Positions 50,531 to 63,050 of a DNA stretch of 64,000 bases are shown here, in pieces. The DNA comes from Euonymus europaeus. Its lineage: Eukaryota; Streptophyta; Magnoliopsida; Celastrales; Celastraceae. A program made the position numbers and the translations under genes. Where the stretch lies: NCBI GenBank assembly GCA_963580455.1, contig OY756970.1:1426001-1490000 (forward strand), in the 5' to 3' direction. Under the pieces are notes generated by a model, which ran no database searches, was not told the origin of the DNA, and saw only the letters and a list, made by a program, of their open reading frames with translations. Every line of letters begins with the position of its first letter. The stretch's first letter is position 1.

Positions 50531-51383
50531 ATCGCCAGGATTTTAGAGCTCGAAAAGTAGTGGGAAATCAAGCTAAAATTCAACGAATTCAGAACTCGGA
50601 GTCAACTGATATTCGTAAAACTGTTTACGGAAAGAATTCACATTTAGCGGCTAACTAGGTGAAACGAGATCTATTATCCACCAGTTCTGAAATCAAAATC
50701 CGAAAAGCCAGGATTGTAGAGCTCGAAAAGTAGTGTGAAATCAAGCAAAAATATCGCCGAATTCAGAACTCGGAGTCAACGGATATTCATAAAACCGTTT
50801 ACGTAAAGAAACCATATTTCGCGGCTAACTAGGTGAAACGAGACCTACTAGCCACGAGTTCTGAAATCAAAATCCGAAATGCCAGGATTGTAGAGCCGAA
50901 AAAGTATTGCGAAATAAAGCTAAAAATCACCGAATTCAGAACTCGGAGTCAACGGATATTCATAAAACCGTCTACGTAAAGAAACCACATTTCTCGGCTA
51001 ACTAGGTGAAACGAGACATACTAGCCACGAGTTCTGAAATAAAAATCCGAAACGCCAGGATTGTAGAGCTTAAAAAGTAGTGCGAAATCAAGCTAAAAAT
51101 CACCGAATTCAGAACTCGGAGTCAACGGATATTCATAAAACCGTTTACGTAAAGAAACCACATTTCGCGGCTAAGTAGGTGAAAAGAGACCTACTAGCCA
51201 AGAGTTCTGAAATCAAAATCCGAAAGGCCAGGATAGTAGAGCTGAAAAAGTAGTGCGTAATCAAGCTAAAAATCACCGAATTCAGAACTCGGAGTCAACG
51301 GATATTCATAAAACCATTTACGTAAAGAAACCACATTTCGCGGCTAACTCGGTGAAACGAGACCTACTAGCCACGAGTTCTGA
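50530..51383 (+). repeat. Return to outer-type monomers
   Basis: Starts with the ATTTAGCGG cassette (50,642) and the CATATTTCGCGG monomer also found at 13-29 kb, with private changes such as CAACGAATTC, GCAAAAATATCG and ATTCGTAAAACTG. The stretch from about 50,918 to 51,383 recurs at 52,129-52,594 (offset 1,211 = 7 x 173), linked by CCGTCTACG, TTCTCGGCTAAC (50,991 and 52,202) and GATAGTAGAGCTG with GTGCGTAATC. Confidence 0.78.
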
Positions 51384-52171
51384 ATTCAAAAACCAATACA
51401 ACAGGATTGTAGAGCTCAAAAAGTAGTGTGAAATCAAGCAAAAAATCGCCGAATTCAGAACTCGGAGTCAACGGATATTCATAAAACCGTTTACGTAAAG
51501 AAACCACATTTCGCGGCTAACTAGGTGAAACGAGACCTACTAGCCACGAGTTCTAAAATCAAAATCCGAAATGCTAGGATTGTAGAGCTCGAAATGTAGT
51601 GTGAAATCAAGCCAAAAATCACCGAATTCAGAACTCGCAGTCAACGGACATTCCTAAAACCGTTTACGTAAAGAAAACACGTTTTGCGGCTAACTAGGTG
51701 AAACGAGACCTATTATCCACCAGTTCTAAAATCAAAATCCGAAAACCCACGATTGTAGAGCTCAAAAAGTAGTTTGAAATCAAGCTAAAAATCGCAGAAT
51801 ACAGAACTCGGAGTCAACGAATATTCATAAAACCGTTTACGTAAAGAAACCATATTTCGCGGCTAACTAGGTGAAACGAGACCTACTAGCCACGAGTTCT
51901 GAAATTTAAATCCGAAACGCCACGATTGTAGAGCCGAAAAAGTATTGCGAAATCAAGCTAAAAATCACCGAATTCAGAACTCGGAGTCAACGGATATTCA
52001 TAAAACCGTTTACGTAAAGAAACCACATTTCGCGGCTAAGTAGGTGAAAAGAGACCTACTAACCAAGAGTTCTGAAATCAAAATCCGAAACGCCAGGATT
52101 GTAGAGCTGAAAAAGTAGTGCGAAATCAAGCTAAAAATCACCGAATTCAGAACTCGGAGTCAACGGATATT
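51352..52171 (+). repeat. Dispersed 820 bp block, copy 1
   Basis: About 4.7 monomers that recur at 54,812-55,631 (offset 3,460 = 20 x 173). Shared rare variants are GAATTCAAAAACCAATACAA (51,382 and 54,842), CGGACATTCCTAAAACC, AAACCCACGATTG and GAAATTTAAATCC with GTATTGCG (51,901 and 55,361). The flanks differ on both sides, so this is an insertion-like re-use of a block and not a simple tandem duplication. Confidence 0.82.
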
Positions 52172-52594
52172 CATAAAACCGTCTACGTAAAGAAACCACA
52201 TTTCTCGGCTAACTAGGTGAAACGAGACATACTAGCCACGAGTTCTGAAATAAAAATCCGAAACGCCAGGATTGTAGAGCTTAAAAAGTAGTGCGAAATC
52301 AAGCTAAAAATCACCGAATTCAGAACTCGGAGTCAACGGATATTCATAAAACCGTTTACGTAAAGAAACCACATTTCGCGGCTAAGTAGGTGAAAAGAGA
52401 CCTACTAGCCAAGAGTTCTGAAATCAAAATCCGAAAGGCCAGGATAGTAGAGCTGAAAAAGTAGTGCGTAATCAAGCTAAAAATCACCGAATTCAGAACT
52501 CGGAGTCAACGGATATTCATAAAACCATTTACGTAAAGAAACCACATTTCGCGGCTAACTCGGTGAAACGAGACCTACTAGCCACGAGTTCTGA
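52129..52594 (+). repeat. Copy of 50,918-51,383
   Basis: Second occurrence of the CCGTCTACG, TTCTCGGCTAAC and GTGCGTAATC monomers, seven monomers downstream. It diverges on the right where GAAATTTAAATCC replaces GAATTCAAAAACC. It sits immediately after the 820 bp block, so the 50.9-52.6 kb region reads A, B, A. Confidence 0.75.
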
Positions 52595-53640
52595 AATTTA
52601 AATCCAAGATGCCAAGATTGTAGAGCTCGAAAAGTAGTGTGAAATCAAGCAAAAAATCACCGAATTCAGAACTCGCAGTCAACGGATATTCATAAAACCG
52701 TTTACGTAAATAAACCACATTTCGCGGCTAACTAGGTGAAACGAGACCTACTAGCCACCAGTTCTGAAATCAAAATCCGAAAGGCCAGGATTGTAGAGCT
52801 CGAAAAGTAGTGTGAAATCAAGCTAAAAATCCCCGAATTCAGAACTCCCAGTCAACGGATATTCATAAAACCGTTTACGTAAATAAACCACATTTCGCGG
52901 CTAAGTAGGTGAAACGAGACCTACTAGCCAAGAGTTCTGAAATCAAAATCCGAAACGCCAGGATTGTAGAGCTGAAAAATTAGTGCGAAATCAAGCTAAA
53001 AATCACCGAATTCAGAACTCGGAGTCAACGGATATTCATAAAACCGTTTACGTAAAGAAACCACATTTCGCGGCTAACTCGGTGAAACGAGACCTACCAG
53101 CCACGAGTTCTGAAATCAAAATCCAAGATGCCAAGATTGTAGAGCTCGAAAAGTAGTGTGAAATCAAGCAAAAAATCACCGAATTCAGAACTCGCAGTCA
53201 ATGGATATTCATAACACCGTTTACGTAAATAAACCACATTTTGCGGCTAACTAGGTGAAACGAGACCTACTAGCCACCAGTTCTGAAATCAAAATCCGAA
53301 AGGCCAGGATTGTAGAGCTCGAAAAGTAGTGTGAAATCAAGCTAAAAATCCCCGAATTCAGAACTCCCAGTCAACGGATATTCATAAAACCGTTTACGTA
53401 AATAAACCACATTTCGCGGCTAACTACGTGAAACTAGACCTATTATCCACCAGTTCTGAAATCAAAATCCGAAATTCCAGGATTGTAGAGCTCGAAAAGT
53501 AGTGTGAAATAAAGCAAAAAATCGCCGAATTCAGAACTCGGAGTCAACGGATATTCATAAAACCATTTACGTAAAGAAACCACATTTCGCGGCTAACTCG
53601 GTGAAACGAGACCTACTAGCCACGAGTTCTGAAATTTAAA
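52595..53640 (+). repeat. Three-monomer HOR, two copies (519 bp)
   Basis: AAGATGCCAAG lies at 52,606, 53,125 and 53,644, each 519 bp apart (3 x 173). The unit holds an AAGATGCC monomer with AAATAAACC, an AAAGGCC monomer with CCCCGAATTC and CTCCCAG, and a third that differs between copies (AAACGCC or AAATTCC). The AAGATGCC monomer also occurs at 1,560, 11,069, 15,053, 17,300, 22,153, 24,058, 28,210 and 55,720. Confidence 0.72.
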
Positions 53641-54811
53641 TCCAAGATGCCAAGATTGTAGAGCTCGAAAAGTAGTGTGAAATCAAGCAAAAAATCACCG
53701 AATTCAGAACTCGCAGTCAACGGATATTCATAAAACCGTTTACGTAAAGAAACCACATTTCGCGGCTAACTACGTGAAACGAGACCTACTAGCCACGAGT
53801 TCTGAAATCAAAATCCGTAAAGCCAGGATTGTAGAGCTCGAAAAGTAGTGTGAAATCAAGCTAAAAATCGCCGAATTCAGAACTCGGACTCAACGGATAT
53901 TCATGAAACCGTTTACGTAAAGAAACCACATTTCGCGGCTTACTAGATGAAACGAGACCTACTAGCCGCGAGTTCTGAAATCAAAATAAGTAATGCCAGG
54001 ATTGTAGAGCTCGAAATGTAGTGTGAAATCAAGCAAAAAATTGCCGAATTCAGAACTCGGAGTCAACTGATATTCGTAAAACTGTTTACGTAAAGAAACC
54101 ACATTTCGCGGCTAACTAGGTGAAACGGGACCTACTAGCCACGAGTTTTGAAATCAAAATCCGTAAAGCCAGGATTGTAGAGCTCGAAAAGTAGTGTGAA
54201 ATAAAGCAAAAAATCGCCGAATTCAGAACTCGGAGTCAACTGATATTCATAAAATTGTTTACGGAAAGAAACCACATTTCGCGTCTAACTAGGTGAAACG
54301 AGACCTATTATCCACCAGTTCTGAAATCAAAATCCGAAAAGCCATGATTGTAGAGCTCGAAAAGTAGTGTGAAATCAAGCTAAAAATCACCGAATTCAGA
54401 ACTCGCAGTCAACGGATATTCATAAAACCGTTAACATAAAGAAACCACATTTCGCGGCTAACTAGGTTAAACGAGACATATTATCCACCAGTTCTGAAAT
54501 CAAAATCCGAAAAGCCATGATTGTAGAGCTCGAAAAGTAGTGTGAAATCAAGCAAAAAATCGCCGAATTCAGAACTCGGAGTCAACTGATATTCATAAAA
54601 TTGTTTACGGAAAGAAACCACATTTCGCGTCTAACTAGGTGAAACGAGACCTATTATCCACCAGTTCTGAAATCAAAATCCGAAAAGCCAGGATTGTAGA
54701 GCTCGGAACTTAGTGTGAAATCAAGCTAAAAATCGCCGAATACAGAACTCGCGGTCAACTGATATTCATAAAACTGTTTACGCAAAGAAACCACATTTCG
54801 CGGCTAACTAC

Positions 54812-55631
54812 GTGAAACGAGACCTACTAGCCACGAGTTCTGAATTCAAAAACCAATACAACAGGATTGTAGAGCTCAAAAAGTAGTGTGAAATCAAGCA
54901 AAAAATCGCCGAATTCAGAACTCGGAGTCAACGGATATTCATAAAACCGTTTACGTAAAGAAACCACATTTCGCGGCTAACTAGGTGAAACGAGACCTAC
55001 TAGCCACGAGTTCTAAAATCAAAATCCGAAATGCTAGGATTGTAGAGCTCGAAATGTAGTGTGAAATCAAGCCAAAAATCACCGAATTCAGAACTCGCAG
55101 TCAACGGACATTCCTAAAACCGTTTACGTAAAGAAAACACGTTTTGCGGCTAACTAGGTGAAACGAGACCTATTATCCACCAGTTCTAAAATCAAAATCC
55201 GAAAACCCACGATTGTAGAGCTCAAAAAGTAGTTTGAAATCAAGCTAAAAATCGCAGAATACAGAACTCGGAGTCAACGAATATTCATAAAACCGTTTAC
55301 GTAAAGAAACCATATTTCGCGGCTAACTAGGTGAAACGAGACCTACTAGCCACGAGTTCTGAAATTTAAATCCGAAACGCCACGATTGTAGAGCCGAAAA
55401 AGTATTGCGAAATCAAGCTAAAAATCACCGAATTCAGAACTCGGAGTCAACGGATATTCATAAAACCGTTTACGTAAAGAAACCACATTTCGCGGCTAAG
55501 TAGGTGAAAAGAGACCTACTAACCAAGAGTTCTGAAATCAAAATCCGAAACGCCAGGATTGTAGAGCTGAAAAAGTAGTGCGAAATCAAGCTAAAAATCA
55601 CCGAATTCAGAACTCGGAGTCAACGGATATT
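54812..55631 (+). repeat. Dispersed 820 bp block, copy 2
   Basis: Partner of 51,352-52,171 with no difference noticed by eye. On the left it follows CGGCTAACTACGTG (copy 1 follows CGGCTAACTCGGTG); on the right it continues with CCGTTTACG where copy 1 has CCGTCTACG. The near identity shows the transfer is recent relative to the divergence of the surrounding monomers. Confidence 0.82.
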
Positions 55632-55849
55632 CATAAAACCGTTTACGTAAAGAAACCACATTTCGCGGCTAACTCGGTGAAACGAGACCTACTAGCCACG
55701 AGTTCTGAAATCAAAATCCAAGATGCCAAGATTGTAGAGCTCGAAAAGTAGTGTGAAATCAAGCAAAAAATCACCGAATTCAGAACTCGCAGTCAACGGA
55801 TATTCATAAAACCGTTTACGTAAATAAACCACATTTCGCGGCTAACTAG

Positions 55850-56360
55850 GTGAAACGAGACCTACTAGCCACCAGTTCTGAAATCAAAATCCGAAAGGCC
55901 AGGATTGTAGAGCTCGAAAAGTAGTGTGAAATCAAGCAAAAAATCACCGAATTCAGAACTCGCAGTCAACGGATATTCATAAAACCGTTTACGTAAATAA
56001 ACCACATTTCGCGGCTAACTAGGTGAAACGAGACCTACTAGCCACCAGTTCTGAAATCAAAATCCGAAAGGCCAGGATTGTAGAGCTCGAAAAGTAGTGT
56101 GAAATCAAGCTAAAAATCCCCGAATTCAGAACTCGCAGTCAACGGATATTCATAAAACCGTTTACGTAAATAAACCACATTTCGCGGCTAACTAGGTGAA
56201 ACGAGACCTACTAGCCACCAGTTCTGAAATCAAAATCCGAAAGGCCAGGATTGTAGAGCTCGAAAAGTAGTGTGAAATCAAGCTAAAAATCCCCGAATTC
56301 AGAACTCCCAGTCAACGGATATTCATAAAACCGTTTACGTAAATAAACCACATTTCGCGG
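55850..56360 (+). repeat. Run of three near-identical monomers
   Basis: Three successive monomers share CCACCAGTTCTG and AAAGGCCAGG (55,871, 56,044 and 56,217) and all read AAATAAACCACATTTCGCGG. This is the clearest place where single monomers, and not multi-monomer blocks, were amplified in a row. They differ mainly at GCAAAAAATCACC against GCTAAAAATCCCC and at CTCGCAG against CTCCCAG. Confidence 0.7.
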
Positions 56361-59300
56361 CTACAATCCGTAATTCCAGGATTGTAGAGCTCGAAAAGTA
56401 GTGTGAAATCAAGCTAAAAATCGCCGAATACAGAACTCGCAGTCAACTGATATTCATAAAACGGTTTACGGAAGGAAACCACATTTCGCGGCTAACTAGG
56501 TGAAACGAGACATACTAGCCACGAGTTCTGAAATCAAAATCCGAAACCCCAGGATTGTAGAGCTCGAAATGTAGTGTAAAATCAAGCTAAAAATCACCGA
56601 ATTCAGAACTCGCAGTCAACGTATATTCATAAAACCGTTTACGTAAAGAAACCACATTTCGCGGCTAACTAGGTGAAACGAGACCTATTATCCACCAGTT
56701 CTAAAATCAAAATCCGAAAAGCCAGGATTGTAGAGCTCGAAAAGTAGTGTGAAATCAAGCAAAAAATCGCCGAATTCAGAACTCGGAGTCAACTGATATT
56801 CATAAAACTGTTTACGAAAAGAAACCACATTTCGCGTCTAACTAGGTGAAACGAGACCTATTATCCACCAGTTCTGAAATCAAAATCCGAAAACCCAGGA
56901 TTGTAGAGCTCGAAAAGTAGTGTGAAATCAAGATAAAAGTCGCCGAATACAGAACTCGCAGTCAACTGATATTCATAAAACTGTTTACGCAAAGAAACCA
57001 CATTTCGCGGCTAACTATGTGAAACGAGACCTACAAGCCCCGAGTTCTGAAATCAAAAACCAATACGCCATGATTGTAGAGCTCGAAAATTAGTGTAAAA
57101 TCAAGCTTAAAATCGCCGAATACAGAACTCGGAGTCAACTGATATTCATAAAACTGTTTACGCAAAGAAACCACATTTCGCGGCTAACTACGTGAAACGA
57201 GACCTACTAGCCACGAGTTCTGAAATCAAAAACCAATACGCCAGGATTGTAGAGCTCAAAAATTAGTATGAAATCAAGCTAAAAATCGCCGAATTCAGAA
57301 CTCGGACTCAACGGATATTCATAAAACCGTTTACGTAAAGAAACCACATTTCGCGGCTAACTACGTGAAACGAGACCTACTATCCACCAGTTCTGAAATA
57401 AATATCCGAAAAGCCAGGATTGTACAGCTCGAAAAGTAGTGTGAAATCAAGCAAAAAATCTCCGAATTCGGAACTCGGAGTCAACTGATATTCATAAAAT
57501 TGTTTACGGAAAGAAACCACATTTTGCGTCCAACTAGGTGAAGCGAGACCTATTATCCACTAGTTCTGAAATCAAAATCCGAAAACCCAGGATTGTAGAG
57601 CTCGAAAAGTAGTATGAAATCAAGCTAAAAATCGCCGAATACAGAACTCGGAGTCAACTGATATTCATAAAACTGTTTACGCAAAGAAACCACATTTTGC
57701 GGCTAACTACGTGAAACGAGACCTACTACCCACGAGTTATGAAATCAAAAACCAATACGCCATGATTGTAGAGCTCGAAAATTAGTGTGAAATCAAGCTA
57801 AAAATTGTCGAATTCAGAACTCGCAGTCAACTGATATTCATAAAACCGTTTACGTAAAGAAAGCACATTTCGCGGCTAACTAGAAGAAACGAGACCTACT
57901 ATCCACGAGTTCTGAAATCAAAATCTGAAATGCCAGGATTGTAGAGCTCAAAAATTAGAGTGAAATCAAGCTAAAATTCGCCGAATTCAGAAATCGGAGT
58001 CAACGGATATTCATAAAACCGTTTACGTAAAGAAAGCACATTTCGCAGCTAACTAGGTGAAACGAGACCTACTATCCACGAGTTCTGAAATCAAAATCTG
58101 AAATGCCAGGATTGTAGAGCTCAAAAATTAGTGTGAAATCAAGCTAAAAATCGCCGAATACAGAACTCGCAGTCAACTGATATTCATAAAACGGTTTACG
58201 GAAGGAAACCACATTTCGCGGCTAACTACGTGAAACGAGACCTACTAGCCACGAGTTCTGAAATCAAAAACCAATACGCCAGGATTGTAGAGCTCGAAAA
58301 GTAGTGTGAAATCAAGCTGAAAATCAGCGAATTCAGAACTCACAGTCAACGTATATTCATAAAACTGTTTACGTAAAGAAACCAGATTTCACGGCTAACT
58401 AGGTGAAACGAGACCTACTAGCCACGATTTCTGAAATCAAAATCCGAAATGCCAGGATTGTAGAGCTCGAAATGTAGTGTGAAATCAAGCTAAAAATCAC
58501 CGAATTCAGAACTCGCAGTCAACGGATATTCATAAAACCGTTTACGTAAAGAAATCACATTTCGCGGCTAACTAGGTGAAACGAGACCTACTAGCCACGA
58601 GTTCTGAAATCAAAATCCGTAATGCCAGGATTGTAGAGCTCGAAAAGTAGTTTGAAATCAATCTAAAAATCGCCGAATTCAGAACTCGGACTCAACGGAT
58701 ATTCATAAAACCGTTTATGTAAAGAAACCACATTTCGCGGCTAACTAGGTGAAACGAGACCTACTAGCCACGAGTTCTGAAATCAAAATACGTAATGCCA
58801 GGATTGTAGAGCTCGAAAAGTAGTGTGAAATCAAGCAAAAAATCGCCGAATTTAGAACTCGGAGTCAACAGATATTCATAAAACCGTTTACGTAAAGAAA
58901 CCACATTTCGCGGCTAACTATGTGAAACGAGACCTACTAACCACGAGTTCTGAAATCAAAATCCGTAAATCCAGGATTGTAGAGCTCGAAAAGTAGTGTG
59001 AAATCAAGCTAAAAATCACCGAATTCAGAACTCGGACTCAACGGATATTCATAAAACCGTTTACGTAAAGAAACCACATTTCGCGGCTAACTAGATGAGA
59101 CGAGACCTACTAGCCACGAGTTCTGAAATCAAAAACCAATACGCCAGGATTGTAGAGCTCGAAAAGTAGTGTGAAATCAAGCAAAAAATTGCCGAATTCA
59201 GAACTCGGAGTCAACTGATATTCATAAAACTGTTTACGTAAAGAAACCATATTTCGCGACTAACTACGTGAAACGTGACCTACTAGCCACGAGTTCTGAA

Positions 59301-59631
59301 ATTAAAAACCAATACGCCAGGATTGTAGAGCTCGAAAAGTAGTGTGAAATCAAGCTGAAAATCACCGAATTCAGAACTCACAGTCAACGGATATTCATAA
59401 AACCGTTTACGTAAAGAAACCACATTTCGCGGCTAACTACGTGAAACGTGACCTACTAGCCACGAGTTCTGAAATCAAAAACCAATATGCCAGGATTGTA
59501 GAGCTCGAAAAGTAGTGTTAAAATCAAGCAAAAAATCGCCGAATTCAGAACTCGGAGTCAACAGATATTCATAAAACCGTTTACGTAAAGAAACCATATT
59601 TTGCGGCTAACTAGGTGAAACGAGACCTACT
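56213..59631 (+). repeat. HOR-20, copy 1 (3,419 bp)
   Basis: A unit of 19 full monomers and one 131 bp monomer, repeated directly to the right. Markers at offset 3,419 are the deletion monomer (CCAGG at 56,376 and 59,795), the CCACCAGTTCTG start (56,216 and 59,635) and GTGTTAAAATC (59,515 and 62,934). Monomers of this unit often read AAAAACCAATACGCC and CGGACTCAACGG, types rare elsewhere. Confidence 0.9.
56355..56380 (+). repeat. 131 bp monomer with a 42 bp deletion
   Basis: CGCGGCTA is followed directly by CAATCCGTAATTCCAGG. The normal sequence between, with the conserved GTGAAACGAGAC block and the right arm of the inverted repeat, is missing. Distance between successive CCAGG landmarks is 131 bp instead of 173 (56,245 to 56,376). 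It removes the inverted-repeat pairing for this monomer and shifts the phase of everything downstream by 42 bp. Confidence 0.88.
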
Positions 59632-62600
59632 AGCCACCAGTTCTGAAATCAAAATCCGAAAGGCCAGGATTGTAGAGCTCGAAAAGTAGTGTGAAATCAA
59701 GCTAAAAATCCCCGAATTCAGAACTCCCAGTCAACGGATATTCATAAAACCGTTTACGTAAATAAACCACATTTCGCGGCTACAATCCGTAATTCCAGGA
59801 TTGTAGAGCTCGAAAAGTAGTGTGAAATCAAGCTAAAAATCGCCGAATACAGAACTCGCAGTCAACTGATATTCATAAAACGGTTTACGGAAGGAAACCA
59901 CATTTCGCGGCTAACTAGGTGAAACGAGACATACTAGCCACGAGTTCTGAAATCAAAATCCGAAACCCCAGGATTGTAGAGCTCGAAATGTAGTGTAAAA
60001 TCAAGCTAAAAATCACCGAATTCAGAACTCGCAGTCAACGTATATTCATAAAACCGTTTACGTAAAGAAACCACATTTCGCGGCTAACTAGGTGAAACGA
60101 GACCTATTATCCACCAGTTCTAAAATCAAAATCCGAAAAGCCAGGATTGTAGAGCTCGAAAAGTAGTGTGAAATCAAGCAAAAAATCGCCGAATTCAGAA
60201 CTCGGAGTCAACTGATATTCATAAAACTGTTTACGAAAAGAAACCACATTTCGCGTCTAACTAGGTGAAACGAGACCTATTATCCACCAGTTCTGAAATC
60301 AAAATCCGAAAACCCAGGATTGTAGAGCTCGAAAAGTAGTGTGAAATCAAGATAAAAGTCGCCGAATACAGAACTCGCAGTCAACTGATATTCATAAAAC
60401 TGTTTACGCAAAGAAACCACATTTCGCGGCTAACTATGTGAAACGAGACCTACAAGCCCCGAGTTCTGAAATCAAAAACCAATACGCCATGATTGTAGAG
60501 CTCGAAAATTAGTGTAAAATCAAGCTAAAAATCGCCGAATACAGAACTCGGAGTCAACTGATATTCATAAAACTGTTTACGCAAAGAAACCACATTTCGC
60601 GGCTAACTACGTGAAACGAGACCTACTAGCCACGAGTTCTGAAATCAAAAACCAATACACCAGGATTGTAGAGCTCAAAAATTAGTATGAAATCAAGCTA
60701 AAAATCGCCGAATTCAGAACTCGGACTCAACGGATATTCATAAAACCGTTTACGTAAAGAAACCACATTTCGCGGCTAACTACGTGAAACGAGACCTACT
60801 ATCCACCAGTTCTGAAATAAATATCCGAAAAGCCAGGATTGTACAGCTCGAAAAGTAGTGTGAAATCAAGCAAAAAATCTCCGAATTCGGAACTCGGAGT
60901 CAACTGATATTCATAAAATTGTTTACGGAAAGAAACCACATTTTGCGTCCAACTAGGTGAAGCGAGACCTATTATCCACTAGTTCTGAAATCAAAATCCG
61001 AAAACCCAGGATTGTAGAGCTCGAAAAGTAGTATGAAATCAAGCTAAAAATCGCCGAATACAGAACTCGGAGTCAACTGATATTCATAAAACTGTTTACG
61101 CAAAGAAACCACATTTTGCGGCTAACTACGTGAAACGAGACCTACTACCCACGAGTTATGAAATCAAAAACCAATACGCCATGATTGTAGAGCTCGAAAA
61201 TTAGTGTGAAATCAAGCTAAAAATTGTCGAATTCAGAACTCGCAGTCAACTGATATTCATAAAACCGTTTACGTAAAGAAAGCACATTTCGCGGCTAACT
61301 AGAAGAAACGAGACCTACTATCCACGAGTTCTGAAATCAAAATCTGAAATGCCAGGATTGTAGAGCTTAAAAATTAGTGTGAAATCAAGCTAAAATTCGC
61401 CGAATTCAGAAATCGGAGTCAACGGATATTCATAAAACCGTTTACGTAAAGAAAGCACATTTCGCAGCTAACTAGGTGAAACGAGACCTACTATCCACGA
61501 GTTCTGAAATCAAAATCTGAAATGCCAGGATTGTAGAGCTCAAAAATTAGTGTGAAATCAAGCTAAAAATCGCCGAATACAGAACTCGCAGTCAACTGAT
61601 ATTCATAAAACGGTTTACGGAAGGAAACCACATTTCGCGGCTAACTACGTGAAACGAGACCTACTAGCCACGAGTTCTGAAATCAAAAACCAATACGCCA
61701 GGATTGTAGAGCTCGAAAAGTAGTGTGAAATCAAGCTGAAAATCAGCGAATTCAGAACTCACAGTCAACGTATATTCATAAAACTGTTTACGTAAAGAAA
61801 CCACATTTCACGGCTAACTAGGTGAAACGAGACCTACTAGCCACGAGTTCTGAAATCAAAATCCGAAATGCCAGGATTGTAGAGCTCGAAATGTAGTGTG
61901 AAATCAAGCTAAAAATCACCGAATTCAGAACTCGCAGTCAACGGATATTCATAAAACCGTTTACGTAAAGAAATCACATTTCGCGGCTAACTAGGTGAAA
62001 CGAGACCTACTAGCCACGAGTTCTGAAATCAAAATCCGTAATGCCAGGATTGTAGAGCTCGAAAAGTAGTTTGAAATCAATCTAAAAATCGCCGAATTCA
62101 GAACTCGGACTCAACGGATATTCATAAAACCGTTTATGTAAAGAAACCACATTTCGCGGCTAACTAGGTGAAACGAGACCTACTAGCCACGAGTTCTGAA
62201 ATCAAAATACGTAATGCCAGGATTGTAGAGCTCGAAAAGTAGTGTGAAATCAAGCAAAAAATCGCCGAATTTAGAACTCGGAGTCAACAGATATTCATCA
62301 AACCGTTTACGTAAAGAAACCACATTTCGCGGCTAACTATGTGAAACGAGACCTACTAACCACGAGTTCTGAAATCAAAATCCGTAAATCCAGGATTGTA
62401 GAGCTCGAAAAGTAGTGTGAAATCAAGCTAAAAATCACCGAATTCAGAACTCGGACTCAACGGATATTCATAAAACCGTTTACGTAAAGAAACCACATTT
62501 CGCGGCTAACTAGATGAGACGAGACCTACTAGCCACGAGTTCTGAAATCAAAAACCAATACGCCAGGATTGTAGAGCTCGAAAAGTAGTGTGAAATCAAG

Positions 62601-63050
62601 CAAAAAATTGCCGAATTCAGAACTCGGAGTCAACTGATATTCATAAAACTGTTTACGTAAAGAAACCATATTTCGCGACTAACTACGTGAAACGTGACCT
62701 ACTAGCCACGAGTTCTGAAATTAAAAACCAATACGCCAGGATTGTAGAGCTCGAAAAGTAGTGTGAAATCAAGCTGAAAATCACCGAATTCAGAACTCAC
62801 AGTCAACGGATATTCATAAAACCGTTTACGTAAAGAAACCACATTTCGCGGCTAACTACGTGAAACGTGACCAACTAGCCACGAGTTCTGAAATCAAAAA
62901 CCAATATGCCAGGATTGTAGAGCTCGAAAAGTAGTGTTAAAATCAAGCAAAAAATCGCCGAATTCAGAACTCGGAGTCAACAGATATTCATAAAACCGTT
63001 TACGTAAAGAAACCATATTTTGCGGCTAACTAGGTGAAACGAGACCTACT
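59632..63050 (+). repeat. HOR-20, copy 2 (3,419 bp)
   Basis: Adjacent copy of 56,213-59,631. Only a handful of differences were noticed: GCTTAAAATCG or GCTAAAAATCG (57,106 against 60,525), ACGCC or ACACC (57,238), ATTAGAGTG or ATTAGTGTG (57,955), CCAGATTTCACGG or CCACATTTCACGG (58,382), CGATTTC or CGAGTTC (58,426), CATAAAACC or CATCAAACC (62,296) and CTACTAG or CAACTAG (62,872). Identity is therefore above 99%, one of the youngest duplications visible. Confidence 0.9.
59774..59799 (+). repeat. 131 bp monomer, second occurrence
   Basis: Same junction CGGCTACAATCCGTAATTCC as at 56,355. It was carried along by the 20-monomer duplication, so the deletion arose once and is older than that duplication. 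These are the only two monomers in the window with a large internal deletion. Confidence 0.88.
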
